Assembly: GCF_905147045.1 (NCBI RefSeq)
Contig: NC_065918.1
Location: 3,472,001 to 3,536,000, forward strand
Length of the DNA: 64,000 bases
Reading direction: 5' to 3'
From: Nymphalis io
Lineage: Eukaryota > Arthropoda > Insecta > Lepidoptera > Nymphalidae
The notes beneath the pieces are model-generated. The model did no database searches, was not told the DNA's origin, and saw only the letters and a list, made by a program, of their open reading frames with translations. Made by a program: the position numbers and the translations under genes. Shown piece by piece: positions 53,696 through 64,000 of this stretch (within the stretch, counting starts at the first letter, position 1; each line of letters opens with the position of its first letter).

Positions 53696-56600
53696 ACTGT
53701 GTCTATGTTTCATACGTGAATTTTTTAACATTTAAAGAGTATATATTTTCCCATCGAAACATTAAACATGTGCAAATATATGTTTTTGCAAATGTAAGTA
53801 AACCTTGTGTTGTTTACATAGTTGATGTGACAAACGATGCAATTCATATTTATTTATTAAAATTAAAATATAAAAGTCATAGTCATAAGCAATTATTGTA
53901 ACAGTTGCCACCTTATATGAATAACTGATGCTTTATAAGGAACAGCTTGTTGACAGCGGTAAATATACTGTAGAGCAATTAGTATTATTGCTTTACAAAC
54001 ATATCGTCTATCGCGGAATGCATGTTATAAAAATTCAAGGGGTGTTTTTTTATTATATCCGGGGGTGGCATTGTTGACATAAGAGGGATGTGACAATTAT
54101 GTGGCGACTGCAGCGGACCATAATTATTACCCCATGTTCGATAGTAAAAAAAAACTAACTGTTTGCACTCGGTTTTTAAGCCCTCGCCTGAAACATTCCC
54201 AATACTAGACTACAGGGCAAGTATCAAAGCAATTTTTTTTTTGACCCACTTTGTTCACAGAAGAATTTTTTACTTCCAAACTAGAACGCTGTTTCGGGTA
54301 AAAATTGATTCTGATGCTTACACGGGATTTTGTTCGGAAAAATCGGGTGCAACGTGTTTAAGAGCTAGATGTTTTTCGGAAATTTATTTTCCTTTAGATT
54401 TATTTTAAAATTGAGGTAAAATGGTGTAAGCTAAAAATGGACGTATTTTTAAGAATGAATCTTAAATTCCGCTTGTGACGTAATTCCCATCATACTACCC
54501 CTAACTCTGTAACCCGCTCATAACAACCCTCTTCTGTAAGGGGTCTATACATAATATAAAACTAATTAATTTTACTCCATGCAGTATGAAAAACTGAGGT
54601 ATTCTTAATTTTAAAATTGTAATAATCGGTAAACAGTCGAAAGCGAAAATTGATACCTTAAATCAAATAAGACACCTAACGCTTATATACGACATAACAT
54701 ACGATCAAGACAATATAGATATACAAATGGCCGGTGTCGTATACCGTGTCGTGTCATTTGCCACTAATAGTTTTGATACTGGATCGCAATATCCTGCTAT
54801 TATATTATGTTTACTTTTTACGCGAACACAATATAATGAACGCATTCTATTCTTCCGACATTGAATAATATTCCTGAGGATAGAGTTCGCTGAATTTATC
54901 GTAACCCAACGATTATATGTTCTTGTTAAATAATTCTTAAAATAAAAACAATTATATATAAATACAAAAAAATAATTTATTGAATGTTTACATTTCAGTT
55001 ATGACACGATATAAAGACAACACGTCTCGATATCAATTAAAATATATATATAGACAATATTTAATATATACATAGACAACTCTATTACAAAACTCAGTCC
55101 CTTGAAATTGAGCCGTGTACTTACTTTATTATTTGGTTAATTAAACACAAAACAAGACAAATAAAAATACATTAAATTATAATGTCACTATATATGGCTT
55201 TCCTTGACACCATTACAACAAGAATTCCGACATATACTGTAGTAAATTATACTTTCGCCTTCATGTTAATAGAAAAATATTCTGAATCTAATAAAGAAAT
55301 GTGTGCAGCGCTAAAGCTGGCCGCACACCGACGTTATATAGTTATCACAATTAATTTTTCATTGTTCTAACTCCATTTAAAAAGTAGGTCGTTATTTCCA
55401 CATTCATTAATTGTAGCTGTCTGTTCGTCCATGAGAAGGTTGCAAGGTAAACGGGTCATGCTGTCGTCTGGGAGTCTGACCCACATAGCCACAATGAGCT
55501 TCCGTAAACCACCACGCAATTAAGCGAAACACCAGACATAAAAAATTACCGAAACAAAAGGGGCCCCACCCGCCGCTACAATTTATCATAGCAAATAAAA
55601 ATACGGCGAATTAAAAAGAAAAGGACGAAGAAAGCGAAGAGAGAGGGAACGACAATCGTTTCGGAGCCGAACGTCCAAAATATAATGCCGTTTATTTTTT
55701 TATGGCCGGCCAGGGCGAGCTTCCGAGGGGAGGATTCATAAAATCGATACTTGAACGTGACCAATTAAAAAACGAATCGCTTGTCCGATTAATGTTTAAT
55801 ATGTTTGAACTACATATTTAACAAATAATTACACATCAGTTAGCGACGACGGCGTTAATAACTTTTTTATTTCAAAAAAAAAATTATAGTTAATTATATA
55901 TAAAGTTTTCAATGTGTCCTCAAAATAATCTATATTAATTATTGCTTCAAGATTTTATATCGGAAATACTTCATTTGCTATATTCTTAACGCTCACATTT
56001 TTATAATTTCTCAATGTTAATCATTTAATTATTTCATTATTACCATGAGATTAATAATTTTTAATTGTAGTCTTATTATAAATCATTTTTAAAATATTAT
56101 AATGTTATCCTTTGTCATTTTTGTATATGAAACAATTAAACAATAACAGTCCTTACATAAGAAGTATCTATCTGATTTGAAGTCTCTTATAAATCTGTGC
56201 CTTACCAATAATGAATGGAGAAATTCCTAATGAATCTCAACCCAATGGTCTCCTCTTGTTTTGAATTGGTAATCAATTGGTATCAAAGAGCCGTCATACT
56301 AGGTGGCTTAGCCAATTAATTATTTTGCTTTTAAAAACGTCTACCATCAATTACTCGTCTCCCGTCGAACCATTGAAATTGTCATTATATATTACATATT
56401 TTAACTATCTTTGAAATTTCCGTTTGATTTACAACTTTCGCTTTGAGTTGCAATCAACTTGCGAGTACCTATTTGTCCCGCTCCCCTTTTTCTAAAACCT
56501 CGAGCGACAGCAAATAAGTGTTTCAGTCGTTGGGTCGTAGTCGCGAAATTGATTATTACGAATGTTACTTTCCCCATAATTAAGGAGAGATGAGCTTGTT

Positions 56601-57729
56601 TACCTCTCAATATTACATTTTCGAGTGAGACGACGTGTCGTGCATTTTATTTGCTCTATACAAACGACACTTGGTGTGTTCTTGTAGAGTTTCGTCAATT
56701 TTTTCAATAGAAGATTTGTTTTTCAATACTCTTATATGATTTACAAGTTGCTCATCTTTATTTTAATAGTACGTTAATTTATTGACATTTTATTTATGAC
56801 TTTGACCTTTTCAAAATAGATTTTCATTTCTTTGTAATATTATTTTATTCTAATAAATTGTATTATTCAGATTAGATAGATAGATTCGATCTATTTCATT
56901 GTAATTAATTACATCTTATAGTACTGATGTAATTTTCACGAGTCTGGACTGCTTTTCACCTGCGTGTCTTTCTCAAGTGGGAGTAACACTTGTGGGTTAA
57001 AACGGAGGGGACAAAGTAATTCCCTCTATGAACAATGCGTTATCACAACGAGAACGAGTTATATTACTTGACGCCACACCAAAGAGTAAGGACAGTCCTG
57101 AACCACTCAGTACCGCTTTTGTTCCCATTTGATTCTTTGTTGCTGACGATTGTATTAAAAACCTAAGGATAATAGTTCGTGATGGTAAAAAAAAAACAAA
57201 AGATAATGTCTTTGATCGTTCAAACACTTTCATATAATATTGTGCAATTTGGATTTGATGTATGTATATTCGAAAATAAATGATATACGCGTTTCCATCG
57301 TTTTGAGTACGCTTTTTGTAATATTTTACATAACTGACCTTTGTTCACTGACCAATTTATAAATACAGCCTAGTAGTTCGACTCTATTCTATTGATAACA
57401 CAAACGATCAAATTTATGGTAGGTGACACCTAAAACTACTTATCAATTTAGCTCAGCGTCATCCAAAATGTAGTGGATTATCAAAATAATTCGCTTATAT
57501 TGGACTTAAATCAGAAGGTTACGTGTCCGCGTCACATCGGCTCGTCATCAATGTTTTCATCAATGTTTCATTAAATCACGAAAATGAACTAGGAAATACA
57601 TTCAGTATATGTTCGTACTACTTACTATATATGTTCCGACCAAGTTATTGTATCGAAATTAAAATAGTTTGTTTACGTATAAAATGAGCGCTCATACTCT
57701 AAGAGTTACTTAATCTTTTAACTAACAAA

Positions 57730-58260
57730 ACCGTCGTCACATAGTGCGGCGTACAAAATCGATACAAAGTTTTAATAAAGCCTAACATTGCAGATGTCAC
57801 GCGCCGCGGAGGCCTGCCGAGGCCTGTTCACCTTTGATCCCTGCACGCCGCAGCCTCTCAGAGGCTACTACTCCCATTACTGTATGCAGATTTTATACTT
57901 TGTGTCATTTTTTGTGCGAACGCCGCGCCACCCCACCTCCCTCCCTTTCGCCCTCGCGCGGGAGCTTTACTTAGCTGATGACTTATTAAGAGCACATTCT
58001 TCAGAGGTGTCTGCCTGTCGCGGCAGGTTTAATGACGTGGGTGGTTGGCTTGCCGATTCCCTTCGCCGCCTGTTTCGTGGCCCACTTTTATTCAAACAAT
58101 GGTATGGCGTATTGAAGACTGAATCGCATCTTTTTTATTTTGCACTTTGTGTTCGCTTTTTTATTAATAAGTGCACCGCCGTCCGGACTTTTTATCTTCG
58201 TAGTTAATCCACGTCACACGAATTTTGGTGTGATTACTGCGAACGGTGCGGACGGATGAC
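57730..58260. promoter_or_regulatory. CG-rich block carrying a 139-codon open frame
   Basis: The block opens with GTCACGCGCCGCGGAGGCCT, then GCCGAGGCCTG, CACCTTTGATCC (a TCF-type site) and CTGCACGCCGCAGCC. A plus-strand frame 57788-58207 (139 codons) runs through it. Its translation has no domain I recognise, and CG-rich DNA favours open frames. CTAACATTGCAG just upstream resembles an acceptor, but its branch-like CTAAC is too close to the AG. I read the block as regulatory, with a low chance of an unknown exon. Confidence 0.3.
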
Positions 58261-58443
58261 GTTTGATTAAAGTTTTATCCATTGTTTTGTTTTTTTTTCT
58301 AAAGAATGTAATATCATAGCAATGGCAGCGAAACCTTTGAATCGACAGTAGTATTTATGCACGCAGGGGAAAAAGAATATTAACAAAAATATTTTTCGAC
58401 TTTTGAACTATAAAGCTTTCGAAATAAATCTAATAGCTAAAAA

Positions 58444-58522
58444 TAAGCAAGAGGTTACCTCTTGCTTAATTTTGTTGATATCAACTATTAAAGTATACTA
58501 TTAAAGTATACTATTAAAGTGT
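58444..58522. repeat. small hairpin next to a 13-bp triplet repeat
   Basis: TAAGCAAGAGGT (58444-58455) and ACCTCTTGCTTA (58457-58468) are exact reverse complements with one base between. Three tandem 13-mers follow: ACTATTAAAGTAT at 58484 and 58497, and ACTATTAAAGTGT at 58510. Confidence 0.75.
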
Positions 58523-61239
58523 ACTGACAATGTATGATTGAAAGGGTAAAGGCGTTTTATTCCCAGTTCCGTCATGAGACACGCAATCGAAATTCTTTAA
58601 ATAAAAAAGCATCCAATATCGTACAATACTGAAATCAACTAAAATATGACACAAAAATTATTGAAATAAAACAATAATTCCATATAATAATATCTAGTAT
58701 TCGTATTGCGGAGACTATTCACTAATTCAAGCCGCCACAAGTCATTGAACCGCTGTAAATTAACTTATGGGGTACAAAAAAGGAACTCGATCGGTTGAAA
58801 TTAACCCGGCCCGCGTCGCTGGCTTTACGCCATGATATTTAATCACTTTAATAAAAGCATAAACCCAACCACAGCACCGGCCACAGAAACAATGGCTAAC
58901 ATATGAAATAAAACCGTCCAGAAGTCATCGTCTGATACATTACTACGTGAATTGATTCTCAAACAAACAAATACAATACATAATTAAAAATTTTATTTTA
59001 TATCCACGTGTAATCAACTTTAAGTCATGTGAAGGCAAACATATACGAAGCAAATACATGTCTATTAATCTTTAAATATACCCCTCTTGCCTGTTCGTGC
59101 GCTTAACCCTACAATGTTTTAGAAAAATATTTATTTTCATCTGTATACTTTAAGGTGTTTATGTTACGCTTTATTTGTAATTTAGGGACGGCATTGTATG
59201 CACTTTAAGTTATTACTTGTTTTATTAAAATTGTATTTTGACAAAATGTAAGTGGATTCGTTGAAATTAAAAAATATTTACATTTTTGGTCTCGAGCTAC
59301 GAGGACATTCTATTTATGACTTTGGCTTCCAACTTTTTTTTTATAATATATCACGTAAAATATATAGATATAGTAGAAAATAAATTCGTTCGCAAATTCG
59401 CATGTATAAAAATCCAATTTCGCTTTTCAAAAAGTTTCTTTTACGTATTTCCAAAAATTTTTTAGCTATTCTGTTAAAATAAAATATTTGTACTGATTGC
59501 TGAACATTAAATTGATATTTTTTCGTAAATCCTAAAATTTCTTTGAGCAGTACATTTAATAAATTGTTCGAAGTTGATCGGTTTTTAAAAATGTTAAATA
59601 ACAAACGCGTCTCGATTCGCGTTCCGAATATTAGAAAGATAGTTCTATGTCCTTTGATGTATGTATGTACCTAGATTTTAGTGGTATTACGTCGTGTTTG
59701 CGCTGGCTTTCCTATAATGTTTTTTTATTATGCTCACATTGTGATTGAATTTCGCAAGAGTACTCCCAATCCATTAATATAGTGATACGCGGTATATTGT
59801 ATATTTAGATAGATTATGCATTTCTTTGTGACGCATATAAATAAACCTGGAAGATACTGAGATTTTGCTTTTGTTGCGGTTATGTTTCATATATTTTCTA
59901 TGATTTGGAGTTGAAATAAATCATTTTATTTGGATATTCAATATCTTTAATACGTTTACAAAAAACTATATTCCATAATATTTTTACTACCTAAATTGTA
60001 AGCTTATTCAACTGAACTAGTATTTTGAATTAAATTGTTATTTATTATGTAATGTACGGGTTAATAAAACATTGGAATGCTTTTCCTTATTCGAATTACA
60101 AATGTTATAACTTCAACTTTTTATAAATGTTTGTTGTGAGAATATTTTTTCCGTTTGGCGGAATTACTACAATTATGTCTTTTACGGTATGAGCAAAGTT
60201 CAATAATCGCCGGCATATGATTCAATCGAGATAATATAAATATAACATTGTAATAAAACACATCATACATGCCACGATAAGGATAGTTTAATTGAAACGA
60301 AATATGAAAAATGTGAACCATGGTAGTACTTAAAAAAGTCGAATATATAGAAACCATGATTCAAAAATTACAAGAACTCTTAAAAGTTAAAAACTATTTT
60401 ACATATTGTAAGTATCATCCAGCTATTCTTTATATAAGATATTTTTCAGTTTCAAGTAATAATAATTAGTAGTAACGAGATACGCGACCAAGTTCAGGTC
60501 AAAAGCTTTATACATTTAACTTCGTGCCGCCGACGTGACGCCAAGACCGATAACCTTTATATACGATACAGGGTGGTCATAATAGAGCTATATAATAATC
60601 ATTTTACAATACTGACAGTGGCGTCAAGTCCATTGAAGACGTAACACACAAACGGTCCTTTTACGCTGTGTGTCATTCAATTTAACACCTAAACTTACAC
60701 TATATACACTCTTTACTTTTCCAAGAAAACTGGCGGTGTCTTTAATGTGACGCATACGATAACGATCTTTTATACACACAAACAATTTTGCATACGACAA
60801 AGCGTGTAAAGAAACTCATATCAAGATATTAGCCGATAATAGATGTAATTTTTTTGAAATCGTTAACAGTACATTAACAGTTGTCGAGAACAATGCATAT
60901 AGAAAAAATACATGCAATTTAGTGTTTATGTTTACGCTGTTCCGCTTGTATTGGCCGTATTTGATTTATGCACAGCTGGACGTTGAAAAACGATCGTTGC
61001 ACATTGTGTTTTTCTCAGTAGACATTATTTGCGGAGCTTTGATGAAGTTCTATTTCCCTTTTAAAGAATTGCTACGTATTGACAACTGTATAACTAGCGG
61101 AACTAGTTCAAGTGTTTTCATTTATATAAAATAATTACAAAATAAGTGATTATTAAAACCTCTAACCAAAATTGCAACGATAGGTAATTTTCATTGGGAA
61201 GTTGATCGAGAATGTTCTGTGTGCATGCAATCTTTAATA
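58523..61239. other. gene-free AT-rich DNA
   Basis: No gene or recognised element. Frames of 78-87 codons on the minus strand (59341-59604, 60121-60357) are AT-driven. Confidence 0.55.
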
Positions 61240-61720
61240 GCATAAATGGTTTCACGTACCTCTTACGAGCGGCGAAATGGCTTCGGTGGTCGCCCCGCAC
61301 CCGCTCGCGCCGGTCGGAATGCCGTCGAAGTGTTACTCTTTTGTTAGTTAATAGACCTGTACCAGGATTTGGCGCGCCCGCGAGGTGCAGCCCTCTTTCC
61401 GTCCCCTTGTGCCGCATCCCCACGATTTTTTTCTGTTTTTGTTGCCTTACTTTTTCTATATGAAGGTCCACTCACTTATTCATGCCAGCGGGATTGTAGT
61501 TTTTTCTACTTTTTGTATGCGCCGTATATAGATATTTTGGCTACCTCCTATTTTTCCCCGGACTATAAAACTCGACCGGGTCGTGTACTTTTTTCGCGGT
61601 GCCCCTACTGGGGCGTTAGGGGGAAAGGAGGGGGGGTGAAGGGTGTTCGCAGTTAGGGAATTATTCATTGCCTACCCGCGCCGAACGAACTTCCCGTTAT
61701 TTCTGTTTGTTATGAATTAT
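61240..61720. promoter_or_regulatory. CG-rich block, candidate regulatory element
   Basis: GCGGCGAAATGGCTTCGGTG, CCCGCACCCGCTCGCGCCGG, TTGGCGCGCCCGCGAGGTGC and later GGGGGAAAGGAGGGGGGGTG. Overlapping frames of 83, 95 and 117 codons on both strands share the same DNA, which is the signature of composition rather than coding. The region is unique. It resembles the other CG-rich blocks, and a promoter or enhancer role is possible. Confidence 0.35.
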
Positions 61721-64000
61721 GTCCAATGACTTTTCCAACGCCCGGCTTTCTTTCGTTTTCGCTAATTACTTTTTCTATAGAAACTATAAATCTTTTGTCG
61801 CACCCCTAATCGAATTTCTTTATACCTGAACGAAGCACTGTTGTGAACGCTTCTTGATCCAATATTTAAAAACACCTTACACATTAAATAGATATTTTAT
61901 TGTTGTTTACTCATCATCAAAATCGTACTTACAAGTGACCACAACTTATAATAAATGCTTAAAAAATATATAAAATTTCATTGATAAAATAACTTATTTT
62001 GACGCAAATATTTATGCGATAGTTATGTTTTGTTTTTGCAGGCACAGGTTTGTCAGTATTCTCATATGCATGAAACTTGAGAATTCTATGTGGCGCCATC
62101 CACCTTATCATGGACTAACACTTCCGAGCAGCACCTCGCATTATGCACGAAATAAGCAATCAGTAGAACAAACCACTCTACGTCGTAGATGGTCTACGAG
62201 ACTGGTCTACGAGCTAGCGTGACGTAGATGTAGCTTAGCTGTGTTATAAGTCGAGATACTAGACACGCATTGTTTTACACTAGTAACGTTCCAAATGCTA
62301 ACAAAAGATTCTAATTCACACTCTGTTGCCTACTAAAATATGTAGAAGAGCCCGCTCCCGACCCGCGGTACAAATTTGAATTTCATGTGTATGTTTCGTC
62401 TATTACGGATGCACTCATTAATATCTTAAGTGATGTGTGTAGTTCAGATTTAAACGACTTTAGACCCTCGGTCGCGTGTGCACGTTTGAAAATTCATTGT
62501 TGACACACACCTGTCTCCGTTTATACAAAGCACGCGTTAAGATTATGTCGGATGAAAAATGCTGCAAATTGTATGACCCCCTCCATGAAAAAACATTATC
62601 ATTACTGGCATATCCGGTGTGATATCGTTTTGCATGTAAATCTGGAGAGGCGCTTAGCGTTCCTGCGGTGAACTTGTAAAACGGGTATTTTTGTTTATAC
62701 CCATAGACTCATTGTGAATCATTTAAGAGGTGGTATAAGATCTGTACTCAAACCGTATTCAACGCTCTGTAACGTACTGTATCGTGTACTTTTAAGCGGT
62801 ATATTGCACCGTTGGAATCTTTGAAATGATTGAAATATTAAAAACAATTTACCTTAAGAGATATCATTTCCTATATAAAGTTTAATAAAGGAAGCGCATC
62901 CAAGGTTTGTCGTTTTTACTTTCATAGTTTTATCTAGCGCTTCAGAATTTCAATTCAGCTTTTGAAATCGCGCAGAAAAACTTTACAAATAATTGAAAAG
63001 AAATCTTACAATTCAATTCCCCGCTCAAGACTTTACAATGGCTAGTTATTAAAAGAGTCTTGGGTCGTATCTATTGCCTGATTCTATATATTTTATTCTA
63101 TTTATTTTTTATAATAATCAATGCTATATCTGCCTCCCCTGCCAGGTGGAGACGATTATGAATTATTGACATAATTTTCAAACTTGGCGTTAACGAATTG
63201 AGATTTAGGGGGTGTTATTAGTGGCCACGGCCCCACCAGGACATTTTCCGGACTCCTTTCAATGATCAACACAATTTTTTAATAGTTATTCTTCAATCTT
63301 CTGATAAGCATAAAAAGCAAAGAAAAAGATACCGTTTTATATTTTTTGTATATATATAAACAATGCAGCACCTTTCGGAGAAAGTTTCAGTATATATAAG
63401 AGAATATAAGTAGCTTAAATCGCAGCTTACCTGCTTTAAATTTAGACTATTGATGTGACAAGCGTGAATTTCATGTTCTTGTTCTTTATATATCTTTTAA
63501 AAGCGCTACTTTGAGAGGTTAAAGCTCCATTCAGAGGTCCGTGTTTGTGGATTATTATGTGAGCGAATGTCGCGATGTGATGGTCTTTCACGAAAAAGGA
63601 TTCAGTGTTTGTCCCATTCATTCGCGCGGAGCGACCTGACGAGACGAGACGCGACAGGACAGGGCCGACCTTGATGGATTTTTTTTATTCATTTTGTTCT
63701 TTTTTAGACATTAGATCTTTCTCAAAGAGAACTATGTACCTAATTTTTAACGAATATATTTTTTTATTACAACTACTTGTATGGATTATGTACATATTTA
63801 ACAATTTGGCAGAATGTTGGTTTTTAGTTACACTTAATAAATGTAGTAATTAAGCTTCCAATCCTGTTTACATAAGCTACAGTGTGGCAGCTGGCAAAGT
63901 TTCAATTTATTTACCCCTAACCCAGTTCTCCAAATATGAAAAAGTATGAGCAACAGAAATAAATTCGATTTCGTAATTTAAATCTAAGAACGTTTTTTTT
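61721..64000. other. gene-free DNA to window end
   Basis: No gene is recognised. A good acceptor-like ATGTTTTGTTTTTGCAG ends near 62041 and is followed by an open stretch to 62222, where GGTCTACGAG is repeated twice about 14 bases apart. I find no donor to make an exon. About 63620-63670 has a GACCTGACGAGACGAGACGC purine-rich run. Frames up to 82 codons carry nothing recognisable. Confidence 0.5.

Larger units (their letters stand above)
51915..57729. other. long gene-free stretch
   Basis: No gene or recognised mobile element in nearly 6 kb. It contains a pair of similar sequences at 52434-52489 and 53648-53695, listed separately. A CG-rich patch at about 55545-55750 has GGGGCCCCACCCGCCGCTAC and TATGGCCGGCCAGGGCGAGC. 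The first ~150 bp after 53480 (CGCGATAAGGAC to GGTCGTCGTAGTG) is also richer in CG. Frames of 60-81 codons show nothing recognisable. Confidence 0.5.

Noticed and set aside
61118..61668. Frames of 117, 95, 83 and 62 codons on both strands
   Set aside because: They overlap in the same CG-rich DNA on opposite strands and share no features of coding sequence.

Overview
Organism. The window is AT-rich animal DNA with no bacterial-style gene packing. It carries many copies of interspersed repeats that I recognise from butterflies and moths: tRNA-headed SINEs of the Metulj type, a second tRNA-headed SINE, a Lep1-like non-autonomous Helitron and a non-LTR retrotransposon tail ending in a TGA run. 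The best reading is nuclear DNA of a lepidopteran, probably a nymphalid butterfly. The repeat identities rest on memory of the families, not on a search.

Gene content. I find no intact protein-coding gene, rRNA, true tRNA, CRISPR array or recognised miRNA. The open frames are short (the longest are 148 and 139 codons), sit in CG-rich non-coding blocks or inside repeats, and resemble no family I know. The only protein-like segment is a decayed open frame on the minus strand at 29636-29866, probably a mobile-element relic.

Layout. 1-16 kb is mostly unique DNA with a few old SINE copies and several CG-rich blocks near 0.3, 0.9, 7.7, 12.4 and 15 kb. 16-25.8 kb is a repeat zone: a retroelement tail with target-site duplication, SINEs, a 40-bp perfect palindrome, an intact SINE with 12-bp duplication, a Helitron with correct ends, and three identical 196-bp tandem units. 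26-39 kb is mostly unique, with CG-rich blocks near 26.3-27.3 and 33.1 kb, the coding relic and several hairpins. 39-46.6 kb is the densest SINE cluster and includes a long TA tract. 46.6-64 kb is again mainly unique, with CG-rich blocks near 51.5, 55.6, 58 and 61.4 kb.

Most interesting signal. On the plus strand, at 13808/13809 and 50110/50111, a pyrimidine-rich 3' splice site ending in CAG is joined directly to a 5' splice site GTAAGT, and a second GTAAGT follows 37 and 69 bases later. This is the form of recursive (ratchet) splice sites with their short recursive exons. Such sites mark very long introns in insects. My working model is that most or all of this window lies inside one large intron, transcribed left to right, of a gene whose coding exons lie outside it. 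The CG-rich blocks would then be candidate enhancers within that intron. This is inference from motifs and needs RNA evidence.
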